Shown piece by piece: positions 1 through 6,952 of a stretch of 51,853 nt of DNA. Origin of the DNA: Clostridiales bacterium (GTDB lineage Bacteria; Bacillota; Clostridia; Peptostreptococcales; Anaerovoracaceae); assembly GCA_022773945.1 (NCBI GenBank), contig JALFNS010000022.1:1-51853 (forward strand), written 5' to 3'. Position numbers and translations under genes: made by a program. Every line of letters begins with the position of its first letter. The first letter of the stretch is position 1. The notes beneath the pieces were generated by a model. The model searched no databases. It had not been told where the DNA came from and was given only the letters and a program-made list of their open reading frames with translations.

Positions 1-47
1 GCAGTGCATCCGTCACCGAGTAGGACCTGCGAACTTGTTAACACATG

Positions 48-80
48 CTATTGCGCACTATTGCGCGCGATAGCGCGCAA
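48..80. repeat. GC-rich palindrome with short direct repeats
   Basis: TTGCGCGC (61-68) and GCGCGCAA (73-80) form a perfect 8-bp inverted repeat around GATA. Just upstream CTATTGCGC occurs twice, 10 bp apart (48-56 and 58-66). No coding frame covers it. It could be a protein-binding site or the hairpin end of a transcript from left of the window; there is no T tract on either side, so a classical terminator is unlikely. The rest of 1-147 shows nothing I can name. Confidence 0.4.
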
Positions 81-147
81 CAGCACACCATTATATGCGA
101 ATACCAGTGAGTGGTCAATGTGCCACGGTTTGACGCTTACGAATATT

Positions 148-184
148 AAAAAAAAACAACGTTAAAAGGTTGAATCACGTTGTT
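148..184 (-). terminator. Rho-independent terminator of the AraC-type gene
   Basis: On the minus strand AACAACGT (184-177) and ACGTTGTT (162-155) form an 8-bp stem with a 14-nt loop and run straight into about eight further U residues. It lies about 60 nt after the stop codon of the minus-strand regulator gene, as expected for its terminator. Confidence 0.7.
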
Positions 185-246
185 CTTAGGTTATTTCTGG
201 TGTTAATTTACAGTTTAGGCAAGTTTGATGCTGTTTGAGTGACGAA

Positions 247-1341
247 TTATGCTTTTTTTATAATAATTACCGTCTCATCTCCGTCAACATTTATCACGGC
301 ACCCCTGGAATCTCTCAGGTGCAGGTGGTCAATCGTCTCCGCAGATTCGACGTTGCTTATTATTGAAATATCAACATCGGGAAGGTTCAGGGAGAGTGTT
401 ATGCTGTGCCTGCGGCCTTTGCTTCTCCGGTCGTCAAGATAATCAAGGATGTTCTCCACGACTGTTTCTTCGTTGTCGCTGTGGCTTATGGTGCGGCTCA
501 GATATTTCTTTCGGTATTCCGCGGGTGAATAGCCGAAGTACTTTCTGAAGACCGCTGCGAAATACCTGCTGGAGGAAAATCCGTATTTGTCGCTGATTTC
601 GTAGATCGGAAGTCTGCTACCGAGTATATCCGTTTCCGCACGTTCGCATCTCATTGTGTTCAGGGCATTCTGATAGTTGTCGCCCAGCACTGCTTTGATG
701 TAGTGTGACAGATAGGAGGTGCTTATGGCGAAATCCGAAGCCATCTTATCCAGGGTCAGCCGCTCGTCCAGATGTTCATACATATATATGTACATACTGT
801 GAATTCTCAGAAGCTCGTTTTCGCTGTAGTCGGCAGGGCGGCCGTTTCTCGGGAAAGCCTCCACCTTCAGCTCGTTGAGGAAGGTTCTGATAATATTGTT
901 GACGCTGATCATTATGATACGCTCCGGGGCGTTGCCGGCATACTGAGTTATCAGGGCCCGTATGTTTCCCGCCTGCTTCCAATATATGCCCGAATCATAT
1001 TTCAGCGCCTCAGGCCACCATACGATAAATCCGTCATCGGCCAGATGTACCGTATCGCTTATGTGAACTGTGGCAATGAGAGCGTCTTCTCCGACAGCAC
1101 TGATGGCATGCACGTCGTACTGGTTGATAGCTATGAATTCTCCGGGTGAGAGGGAAAATCTCTCGAAGGAGACTTTGACCTCCACCTGCCCGCTGAAGAC
1201 ATAGATGATCTCCAGACAGTCGTGCATATGAATCATCTGCTCCCTGCAAAGGCTGCAGGTGACAGAAACGTTCTCATACTTCTCGCCGAGCGGCGGGAAA
1301 TCTATGAGCTGGTTTTCACGATACTTTTCTTTAATAATCAT
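247..1341 (-). CDS. AraC-family transcriptional regulator with cupin sensor domain
   Basis: A 364-residue DNA-binding regulator. Residues about 20-100 fit the cupin-type sensor of AraC proteins (HMHDCLEIIYVFSG, SPGEFIAIN). Residues about 187-283 are the double helix-turn-helix AraC domain, ending with the family signature YGFSSSRYFAAVFRKYFGYSPAEYRKKY spread over 253-280. About 80 residues follow the DNA-binding domain (284-364), rich in beta-prone sequence; most family members stop soon after the HTH, so this tail is unusual and I cannot assign it. The effector is unknown; cupin AraC proteins often sense sugars or glycosides. The start at 1341 has no Shine-Dalgarno but sits 6 nt behind an extended -10 box, so it may be read from a leaderless mRNA; a later start at Met36 would damage the cupin. 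Confidence 0.85.
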   Translation of the reverse strand: MIIKEKYRENQLIDFPPLGEKYENVSVTCSLCREQMIHMHDCLEIIYVFSGQVEVKVSFERFSLSPGEFIAINQYDVHAISAVGEDALIATVHISDTVHLADDGFIVWWPEALKYDSGIYWKQAGNIRALITQYAGNAPERIIMISVNNIIRTFLNELKVEAFPRNGRPADYSENELLRIHSMYIYMYEHLDERLTLDKMASDFAISTSYLSHYIKAVLGDNYQNALNTMRCERAETDILGSRLPIYEISDKYGFSSSRYFAAVFRKYFGYSPAEYRKKYLSRTISHSDNEETVVENILDYLDDRRSKGRRHSITLSLNLPDVDISIISNVESAETIDHLHLRDSRGAVINVDGDETVIIIKKA

Positions 1342-1347
1342 AACAGG

Positions 1348-1356
1348 ATTATATCA
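1348..1356 (-). promoter_or_regulatory. Extended -10 promoter of the AraC-type gene
   Basis: On the minus strand TGATATAAT is a perfect extended -10 element (TGnTATAAT) whose last base is 6 nt before the ATG. Transcription would begin at or next to the start codon, and no ribosome site is present. There is no good -35 box, as is usual for extended -10 promoters. Confidence 0.5.
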
Positions 1357-1399
1357 CAGGCTGCGACGGAAGTGACCGGCAAGCTTCGGAAGAATTCAC

Positions 1400-1595
1400 A
1401 CAACACTGAAGCAAGAAAGATTGAAGATCACAAAAACTGGGACGGCAAGCTGAACTATATCAAGGCGGGCTTCATGGCCTGCAGAGGCAAGGCGATAGCG
1501 GCTGACTATGTTGAACCGGACATGACGGACGATATTACTGCTGTCGTGACATCTCTGGGAAGTAAACTGAAGAATAGAGACGGATTCAGGAGGAT
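1400..1595 (+). pseudogene. Partial, internally deleted copy of the flavodoxin gene at 9911-10300
   Basis: Bases 1400-1595 match 9978-10254 with only four substitutions over the 196 aligned bases (about 98%). The copy lacks the first about 22 codons, including the FMN phosphate loop (TRTGRS), lacks exactly 81 bp in the middle, and lacks the 3' end. The internal gap joins two ATATT words (10110-10114 and 10191-10195 in the intact gene), so it looks like a slippage deletion at a short direct repeat and happens to stay in frame. The enclosing open frame (1222-1635) is chimeric with AraC upstream DNA and has no start signal, so I treat it as a dead fragment of recent origin. Confidence 0.85.
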
Positions 1596-1641
1596 TTCGC
1601 CTCATTTGAACTCACCGCAGCTGTATTTTGAATAGGCGATA

Positions 1642-1650
1642 TGGTATAAT
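1642..1650 (+). promoter_or_regulatory. Extended -10 promoter for the HipA-like kinase gene
   Basis: TGGTATAAT fits the extended -10 consensus. TTGAAT at 1628-1633 is too close (11 bp) to serve as its -35. The leader would be about 75 nt and ends in the ribosome site GGGAG at 1721-1725, 7 nt before the ATG. Confidence 0.5.
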
Positions 1651-1732
1651 TATTTTGGTATTTTTTACTTTAAATATCCTGCAAAGTAACCACGCAGCAA
1701 TGGTTGGGATCTGATATTAAGGGAGAAAAGAA

Positions 1733-2869
1733 ATGATTTACGAATTGAGACATTTTAACACACCGATTCTTCGTTTCACTGCAACTGAAGACAGCAGTAC
1801 TCCTGAAATTGAAATCCTTTGGGTTAATGAAGATAAAAATACGTTGTTGCCTTTAGACCTGAATCTGTCAGGCGAAGGACTGGCAAAATGGCTTAAGCAT
1901 AGAACGATTCCAAAGAATCGTGCTTATGTGAATAACTTCTTGAGTAAGTGCGGTCTGCATTTGAATCGTCCGATGAATATCATCAAGGTATCAAAAGGAC
2001 TTTCTTTGAATGACTGCTACTGGGTAGTAGAGGAAGGTTTTGAAGGATCTTTTGAAAAATATAATCTGTATGATAACAGATTCAGCAAGGTTCTCGCATT
2101 GATTGCATTCACAGGATATGGCAGCAGCATCAGAACTTCCCTCGCATCCTGTCCTGAATTCACGACAAATGGAATGCTTCCGAAATGCTGGAGAAGAATC
2201 GATGGTGCCATTAAGTTGTATAAGGGAGGCACCACCGGCGGATATAATACAGGTAATGAACCTTATTCAGAATTTTATGTTGCACAGGTTGCAGAGAAGT
2301 TGGGTTTTGAACATGTTGAATACGGCCTTTCAAAGTGGAACGGGGAGCTTTGTTCCACATGCGAGCTGTTTACAAGTAAGAAATACTCATTCATGCCAAT
2401 TGGAAGGATCGTAACCTCAGGCGGTATGAAAGCTGTAAGAGCGTATTACAAGGAATTAGGCGAAGATTATGTAAGTGCACTTAATGATATGCTGGTATTG
2501 GATGCAGTTATCTGTAATACGGACAGACATTTAGGAAACTTCGGGTTCTTGATTGATAATGAAACAAATAAAATTGCAGCCCCTGCACCGCTGTTTGACC
2601 ACGGAAATGCATTATTCAACTACGCAGGACATGATGATTTAGAATCACTTGAAAATCTCAGTACATATGCAGAGACACTTCTGCCATGTGTATATGATGA
2701 CTTCATCGGAACTGCAAAAGAAGTTTTGACACCAAAGCACCGTGAAGAGTTGCGTCATCTGATGAATTTCAAATTGAAGAAACATTCGAGATATAATCTT
2801 CCTGACAAGAGGCTGAAACTTATTGAGAAGATGATCCAGAAGAGAGCACAGATGCTTCTTGATAAGTAA
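1733..2869 (+). CDS. HipA-like serine/threonine kinase, stand-alone
   Basis: A 378-residue HipA-fold protein kinase. The catalytic loop CNTDRHLGNFG (261-271, Asp264) and the metal-binding PLFDHGN segment (287-292) are intact; an upstream block TTNGMLPKCW (144-153) and a Gly-rich loop KGGTTGG (164-170) match the version of HipA domains common in Clostridia. There is no hipB-type gene directly before it; the nearest antitoxin-like gene is 3118-3321, which starts a separate operon after a terminator. It could be a toxin that inactivates a translation factor by phosphorylation, as HipA does to glutamyl-tRNA synthetase, or a domesticated kinase. The gene is visibly more A+T-rich than the eutH and metabolic genes, which suggests transfer. 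Start fixed by GGGAGAA 5 to 11 nt upstream. Confidence 0.75.
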   Translation: MIYELRHFNTPILRFTATEDSSTPEIEILWVNEDKNTLLPLDLNLSGEGLAKWLKHRTIPKNRAYVNNFLSKCGLHLNRPMNIIKVSKGLSLNDCYWVVEEGFEGSFEKYNLYDNRFSKVLALIAFTGYGSSIRTSLASCPEFTTNGMLPKCWRRIDGAIKLYKGGTTGGYNTGNEPYSEFYVAQVAEKLGFEHVEYGLSKWNGELCSTCELFTSKKYSFMPIGRIVTSGGMKAVRAYYKELGEDYVSALNDMLVLDAVICNTDRHLGNFGFLIDNETNKIAAPAPLFDHGNALFNYAGHDDLESLENLSTYAETLLPCVYDDFIGTAKEVLTPKHREELRHLMNFKLKKHSRYNLPDKRLKLIEKMIQKRAQMLLDK

Positions 2870-2948
2870 GACGATTGTTATGCAATTTGGTTTTGAAACA
2901 GAGAACAAAGTTGCATTTTTAGCAGATTGACAATATAGTATATAAAAG

Positions 2949-2977
2949 AAATGGGGCCTGAACGGGCCCTATTTTCT
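2949..2977 (+). terminator. Rho-independent terminator after the HipA-like gene
   Basis: AAATGGGGCC (2949-2958) pairs with GGCCCTATTT (2965-2974) through ten pairs including one G-T, with a six-base loop, and is followed by T-rich sequence. Because A residues precede the stem, it may also stop transcription on the other strand. It separates the lone kinase from the hipBST operon. Confidence 0.75.
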
Positions 2978-3007
2978 TGACAAGGAGCGGTAAAGAATTG
3001 TATTCAA

Positions 3008-3107
3008 TATACCCGTACGGGTATAAAATGACGTGCAAGAGAGTATAATATACCTTATCGGGTACAATTAATCGATAAACACTTGTGATTATACCTGAAC
3101 GGGTGTA
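3008..3107. promoter_or_regulatory. Three HipB-type operators spaced exactly 41 bp apart
   Basis: Three related 18-bp dyads lie before hipB: TATACCCGTACGGGTATA at 3008-3025 (perfect palindrome), TATACCTTATCGGGTACA at 3049-3066 and TATACCTGAACGGGTGTA at 3090-3107. The shared form is TATACC-N4/5-CGGGTA. Start-to-start distance is 41 bp twice, about four DNA turns, so all sites face the same side of the helix. HipB proteins are known to bind several palindromic operators and bend DNA; autorepression by the HipB encoded just downstream is the natural reading, though not shown by sequence alone. Confidence 0.75.
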
Positions 3108-3111
3108 ATAT
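3083..3111 (+). promoter_or_regulatory. Promoter of the hipBST operon
   Basis: TTGTGA (3083-3088) and TAATAT (3106-3111) are 17 bp apart, and the third operator fills the spacer almost exactly, so bound repressor would block RNA polymerase. The -10 box ends 6 nt before the hipB ATG and no ribosome site fits between, suggesting a leaderless hipB message. Confidence 0.5.
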
Positions 3112-3117
3112 AAACGT

Positions 3118-3321
3118 ATGAATAAGATAGCAGTATACGTAAAGGAAGAAAGAAAAAAAGCCGGACTTACTCAGGAAGAATTCGCAGTGCGCTCAGGACT
3201 GGGATTACGTTTTGTCAGGGAATTAGAACAGGGTAAGGAGACTGTCAGACTTGACAAAGTTAATCAAGCGCTGGCAATGTTTGGAAAAGAGGCTGTTCCC
3301 GGTAAAATAGGGGAGGATTAA
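3118..3321 (+). CDS. hipB: HipB-like XRE-family antitoxin and repressor
   Basis: A 67-residue helix-turn-helix protein: VKEERKKAGLTQEEFAVRSGLGLRFVRELEQGKETVRLDKV covers residues about 8-48 and is a standard XRE fold of the HipB/y4mF type. It is the first gene of a three-gene operon with hipS (3 bp later) and hipT. By family knowledge it binds the operators at 3008-3107 as a dimer and, in HipBST systems, joins HipS and HipT in a complex. The ATG at 3118 directly follows the promoter. The C-terminal tail is short, without the long unstructured end of E. coli HipB. Confidence 0.85.
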   Translation: MNKIAVYVKEERKKAGLTQEEFAVRSGLGLRFVRELEQGKETVRLDKVNQALAMFGKEAVPGKIGED

Positions 3322-3324
3322 TCC

Positions 3325-3660
3325 ATGATGGGGGAATATAGAAAAGGCCATGTTTTCATACAGAATAGCTATGCCGGCGTTATAGCTGAGACAGATGATG
3401 GCTATGTTTTTTCTTATGCTCTGGAATATTTGGACACTGAGAATGCAATACCGGTCAGTCTGACAATGCCTTTAAGCGCAGAGCCATATAAATCCAATGT
3501 TCTTTTTCCGTTCTTTGATGGCTTGATTCCGGAAGGATGGCTACTGGGTGTTGTCGAGCGTAACTGGAAAATTGATCCGCAGGATAGATTCGGATTGCTG
3601 CTTGCGGTGTGCAAAGACTGTATCGGAGATGTGAGTATAAAAAGCGAGGATGAAGTATGA
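3325..3660 (+). CDS. hipS: HipS-like protein (separate N-terminal HipA subdomain)
   Basis: A 111-residue protein that matches only the N-terminal subdomain 1 of HipA: PVSLTMPLSAEPYKSNVLFPFFDGLIPEG (residues about 44-72) and a closing GDVSI motif (99-103). In HipBST modules this piece is a free-standing protein that acts as the antitoxin of HipT rather than part of the kinase. Gene order hipB-hipS-hipT and the ATGA overlap with the next gene (3657-3660) agree with that. GGGAGG at 3311-3316, inside hipB, serves as ribosome site; ATG codons at 3325 and 3328 are both possible starts. Confidence 0.8.
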   Translation: MMGEYRKGHVFIQNSYAGVIAETDDGYVFSYALEYLDTENAIPVSLTMPLSAEPYKSNVLFPFFDGLIPEGWLLGVVERNWKIDPQDRFGLLLAVCKDCIGDVSIKSEDEV

Positions 3661-4619
3661 GATGCTTGTATTGTGGGAAAGAGATAAAGGAAAGCGCTTC
3701 CGCACATGAAAAAGAGCATCGCTGGCACAGCAGATGCGTTAAAGCGTTCTTTGGTACTTCTCGAATGCCGGAACTCGATATTTCAGAAGAAAAACTTGAA
3801 GAACTTGCCAATACAACTGTTAATAAGGGATTAGCTGTTCCGGGGGTTCAGAAAAAGCTGTCATTGCATTTATCTACTGATACGGAGTACAGGCTCACAA
3901 TTGTTGACTATCCTACGGGATACATTCTGAAACCGCAAACCGAAGAGTATGATAACCTGCCGGAATTCGAAAACCTGGCAATGACATTGGCTGATATTGC
4001 GGGAATAAAAACTGTACCAAATGCATTGATTATGAGCAACGGCACTTACGCTTATATAACCAGAAGAATTGATAGAAGTATTAATTCTGACGGTATGCAG
4101 ATGTATGCTATGGAAGACTTTTGTCAACTTGCAGAAAGACTTACTGCAGATAAGTATAAGGGATCTTATGAAAAGTGCGGAAAGATAGTCAAGGATTATT
4201 CTATGAGGCCGGGGCTTGATCTTGCAGAGATGTTTACCAGAGTAATTTTTTCTTTCGTGATAGGAAATTCGGACATGCACTTGAAGAATTTCTCATTAAG
4301 GGAAGAAGAAACCGGCAGCAGAAGATTTCAATTGTCAGCAGCATATGATATGTTACCGGTAAATGTTGTTCTTCCTGAAGACAGGGAAGAATTGGCACTG
4401 ACTTTGAACGGTAAAAGAAAGCGTTTAAGAAAACAAGACTTTTTGGCTTTTGCAGATAAGTGTGGTATAAACGAAAGGGCGGCAGAGAAGATGATTAGAA
4501 AAATATGTTCCTTACAAGAAGAATTCTTTGGCGCATGTGATGAGTCATACTTGCCGGACAAGTATAAAGAAGAAACAAAACACTTAATTGAAGAAAGAAT
4601 AAAAGTGCTGAGAAAGTAA
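3657..4619 (+). CDS. hipT: HipT-like kinase toxin
   Basis: A 320-residue HipA-family kinase core. It opens with a small Cys/His cluster (CLYC at 3-6, H24, C27, then FFG) typical of this short class. Lys92 in ILKPQ, the catalytic loop GNSDMHLKN (203-211, Asp206) and the AYD metal motif (Asp231) are all present, so it should be an active kinase. In HipT of E. coli O127 the Gly-rich loop carries two serines (SIS, followed by Gly-Val-Gln) that are autophosphorylated; here the same place reads Ala60-Val61-Pro62-Gly63-Val64-Gln65, so neither serine exists. The known HipT target is tryptophanyl-tRNA synthetase. The gene is A+T-rich, and its stop lies 3 bp before the eutH start. Confidence 0.85.
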   Translation: MRCLYCGKEIKESASAHEKEHRWHSRCVKAFFGTSRMPELDISEEKLEELANTTVNKGLAVPGVQKKLSLHLSTDTEYRLTIVDYPTGYILKPQTEEYDNLPEFENLAMTLADIAGIKTVPNALIMSNGTYAYITRRIDRSINSDGMQMYAMEDFCQLAERLTADKYKGSYEKCGKIVKDYSMRPGLDLAEMFTRVIFSFVIGNSDMHLKNFSLREEETGSRRFQLSAAYDMLPVNVVLPEDREELALTLNGKRKRLRKQDFLAFADKCGINERAAEKMIRKICSLQEEFFGACDESYLPDKYKEETKHLIEERIKVLRK

Positions 4620-4622
4620 GTT

Positions 4623-5690
4623 ATGAATGTATTTATAGGTATTATGCTTGCATTCGCAGGCATTGGATTTACAGACAAGGTGCTGGGCGGTAAGCTGGGG
4701 CTGGAGCCGAAGTTTGACGCCGGGCTGCATACAATGGGCGCAATGGTCATTCCGATTGTGAGTATCTGTACGGTGGGAACGGAGTTCATTCGACGTCACA
4801 CGGATCAGATTATGGCCATGTCGGACAACCTGTTCTTTGATCCATCCATGATAATCGGCGCCATACTGGCACCGGACATGGGCGGGTATTTCATTTCCGG
4901 AGAGATTGCTGCGTCTCCGCAGCTTCTGGTTTTAAGCGGAGTGGTGCTGGGGACTTTGCTGGGACAGGCAATTACCTTCCAGTTGCCGGTCTTCATGTCA
5001 TCCATCGAGAAAGAAGATTACCCGTATATGTTCCGCGGATTCATTGTCGGAATCATTATGATACCGGTAGGTCTTCTGGTGGCAGAGCTTTTGCTCCGTA
5101 TGGAGATCGGATTGTTCATGCGTCAGTTTCTGCCGATTCTTCTGGTCTGCCTCCTGCTCGCACTGTGCCTGTGGAAGATTCCGGAAGCAACAACCCGGTT
5201 TTTCGCCGGATTCGCGAAGCTCATTAACTGGATGTTTTATCTGATGTTCGCGGTGGCGGTTATCGGAGTGTTCATCCCGGGGCTCGCTTATGCCGGCCTT
5301 GACTCGGTGGAGGAGGCTGTGCTGATTGTATTTAAATCCGCAGTCATCATCGCAGGATCCCTGGTAATGTCTGAGCTGATTCTGAAATTTTTAAGAAAGC
5401 AGATAAACGCTTTCGCAGCGAGAATCGGTATCAATGAGACGGCCGCAGTATCCCTGCTCATGACTTGTGCCACATCCCTGGCGGTGATGCCTCTGTATAA
5501 GCATATGGATGAGAAGGGCAAGGAAATCGTGGCCGCATTCAGCCTGAGCGGCTCATTCGTGATTGGCGGGTCTCTGGCGTTCGTTTCGAACGTTACGGAC
5601 GGATTCACTGTTTGTATTTTTGTTCTGACCAAGCTGGTCTGCGGCGTGTTGAGCGCTTTCGTGATTCACCTTATGTGGCGGAGAAAATAA
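4623..5690 (+). CDS. eutH: EutH-type ethanolamine permease
   Basis: A 355-residue, very hydrophobic transporter with about ten membrane segments. The N-terminus (IGFTDKVLGGKLGLEPKF) and the block DPSMIIGAILAPDMGGYFISGEIA are characteristic of EutH, which takes up ethanolamine, together with the LGQAITFQLPVF segment. No other eut gene is in the window, so it may supply ethanolamine for other uses or work with a distant operon. Base composition changes sharply at its start: hipT is A+T-rich, eutH G+C-rich, and only 3 bp separate them, with no good ribosome site. This implies that the hipBST element was inserted directly before eutH and that its original control region was lost; expression may now depend on read-through from hipT. 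Confidence 0.8.
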   Translation: MNVFIGIMLAFAGIGFTDKVLGGKLGLEPKFDAGLHTMGAMVIPIVSICTVGTEFIRRHTDQIMAMSDNLFFDPSMIIGAILAPDMGGYFISGEIAASPQLLVLSGVVLGTLLGQAITFQLPVFMSSIEKEDYPYMFRGFIVGIIMIPVGLLVAELLLRMEIGLFMRQFLPILLVCLLLALCLWKIPEATTRFFAGFAKLINWMFYLMFAVAVIGVFIPGLAYAGLDSVEEAVLIVFKSAVIIAGSLVMSELILKFLRKQINAFAARIGINETAAVSLLMTCATSLAVMPLYKHMDEKGKEIVAAFSLSGSFVIGGSLAFVSNVTDGFTVCIFVLTKLVCGVLSAFVIHLMWRRK

Positions 5691-5693
5691 CTG

Positions 5694-5722
5694 TTGATTT
5701 AGCCTTGCATATAGTCTATAAT
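5694..5722 (+). promoter_or_regulatory. Promoter for the 22-codon reading frame
   Basis: TTGATT (5694-5699), 17 bp, TATAAT (5717-5722): close to the sigma-70/SigA consensus. It begins just after the eutH stop. The predicted start near 5729 is 5 nt before a perfect AAGGAGGTGA ribosome site (5734-5743). Confidence 0.65.
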
Positions 5723-5751
5723 AGCAGGAAAACAAGGAGGTGATATATTCT

Positions 5752-5820
5752 ATGGAAGCCGGTGACAGTTGTCCTGACTCTGACCGATACAATGCAATTT
5801 CATTCAAATATAGATGTTAG
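5752..5820 (+). CDS. Possible 22-residue peptide (leader or small-protein gene)
   Basis: The frame starts with ATG at 5752, eight bases after AAGGAGGTGA (5734-5743), the strongest ribosome site in the first 10 kb, and has its own consensus promoter. It would encode a 22-residue peptide beginning MEAGDSCPDSD and ending in Cys, with no membrane segment. Its stop codon touches the stem of a terminator-like hairpin. Such a promoter-ribosome site-peptide-terminator unit can be a leader peptide for the CorC-type gene downstream or a type I toxin-like gene. Read with a one-base shift after the third codon the sequence gives EAVTVVLTLT, more like small holin-like toxins, so it may also be a frameshifted relic. 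I do not recognise a family. Confidence 0.4.
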   Translation: MEAGDSCPDSDRYNAISFKYRC

Positions 5821-5872
5821 ACACAACCTGTGCAGAGAGTGATTTGTTCGGGCTGTGTTGTTTTGTTTTTTG
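5821..5872 (+). terminator. Terminator-like hairpin after the 22-codon frame
   Basis: ACACAACC (5821-5828) pairs with GGCTGTGT (5851-5858) with one mismatch and a 22-nt loop, followed by TGTTTTGTTTTTT. It sits between the small frame and the CorC-type gene and could act as terminator or attenuator. Confidence 0.5.
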
Positions 5873-5897
5873 ATAAAAGAAATTGAGAGGTTAGATA

Positions 5898-6917
5898 ATG
5901 TTAGGATTGATAATATTACAGGTAGTGTTGATTTCGCTTAACGCCGTATTCGCATGTGCGGAGTTGGCGGTGATTTCCATAAACGATACGAAGCTGGAGA
6001 GGATGGCGGAGGAAGGTGATAAACGTGCTAAACGACTGTTCAAGCTGACGAGGGAGCCTGCCCGGTTTCTTGCTACCATTCAGGTGGCGATTACCTTGTC
6101 CGGATTTCTTGGATCGGCCTTCGCGGCGGACGGGTTCTCAGAACCTATGGTGGATTGGCTGCTTGGTCTGGGTGTGAATATTCCTAGAGCAACCCTGGAT
6201 TCAATAGCCGTTGTGGTTATCACACTGGTTCTGTCTTACTTCACGCTGGTGTTCGGTGAACTGGTTCCCAAGAGGATAGCTATGAAGAAAGCGGAGACCC
6301 TGGGCCTGAGCATTTCGGGTCTGATCAGCGGCATTTCGGTGGTATTCAAGCCAATAGTATGGCTGCTTTCAGTATCCACCAATGGGATTTTGCGGATGCT
6401 GGGAATCAATCCCGATGAGGTTGACGATGAGGTTAATGAGGAGGAGATTCTCATGATGGTGGACGCGGGCAGTGAGAAGGGTGCTATTGACGTGCAGGAG
6501 CAGGCATTTATCCGGAACGTGTTCAGATTTGATGATCTTGATGCCGGAGAAATCGCCGTTCACCGTATGGGAGTCACCGTGCTTCGCATGGAAGATTCCA
6601 TGGAGGAATGGGCGACAACCATTAATGACAGTCGTTACGCCTTATATCCTGTGTGCCGGAACTCGGCTGACTATATCGTCGGGGTTCTCGACGCCAAAGA
6701 ATATTTTCGTTTGGACGACAGGAGTCGGGAGAATGTCATGAATAATGCTGTGAGGGAGCCTTACTTCGTTCCCGAAACCATGAAGGCGGATGTGCTGTTT
6801 CAGAAAATGAAGGAGACCGGAAACACCATGGCTGTCGTCCTGGACGAGTACGGCGGCATGGATGGCATAGTGACATTGAAGGATCTGATCGAGCAACTGG
6901 TGGGAGACTTGACGTAG
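5898..6917 (+). CDS. CorC/HlyC-type CNNM-CBS membrane protein, truncated at the C-terminus
   Basis: A 339-residue protein of the hemolysin C/CorC (UPF0053) family. Residues about 1-190 form the CNNM membrane domain, including FGELVPKRIAMKKAE; residues about 205-338 form the paired CBS domain ending DEYGGMDGIVTLKDLIEQLVGDL. Family members continue with a CorC_HlyC domain of roughly 80-90 residues (total near 430), which is missing: the stop codon (6915-6917) comes immediately after the CBS domain and lies inside a HipB-like operator. The family is linked to Mg2+/Co2+ efflux or resistance. Ribosome site GAGAGG at 5884-5889. Likely cut by arrival of the hipB remnant; it may be non-functional or partly functional. 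Confidence 0.8.
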   Translation: MLGLIILQVVLISLNAVFACAELAVISINDTKLERMAEEGDKRAKRLFKLTREPARFLATIQVAITLSGFLGSAFAADGFSEPMVDWLLGLGVNIPRATLDSIAVVVITLVLSYFTLVFGELVPKRIAMKKAETLGLSISGLISGISVVFKPIVWLLSVSTNGILRMLGINPDEVDDEVNEEEILMMVDAGSEKGAIDVQEQAFIRNVFRFDDLDAGEIAVHRMGVTVLRMEDSMEEWATTINDSRYALYPVCRNSADYIVGVLDAKEYFRLDDRSRENVMNNAVREPYFVPETMKADVLFQKMKETGNTMAVVLDEYGGMDGIVTLKDLIEQLVGDLT

Positions 6918-6928
6918 CCGTACGGCTA
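6915..6928. promoter_or_regulatory. HipB-like operator at the truncation point
   Basis: TAGCCGTACGGCTA is a perfect 14-bp palindrome. Its core CCGTACGG is identical to the core of the first hipBST operator (3013-3020). It follows TTGACG (6909-6914), a good -35 box, so it sits in the spacer of a possible promoter, as the third hipBST operator does. It precedes a degraded hipB-like frame. Confidence 0.5.
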
Positions 6929-6952
6929 TGTTTGTGATAGGAAATTGTTGAT

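Noticed and set aside
1222-1635. A 137-codon plus-strand frame as a real gene
   Set aside because: It is a chimera of AraC antisense sequence and the deleted flavodoxin copy, with no ribosome site and no FMN loop.
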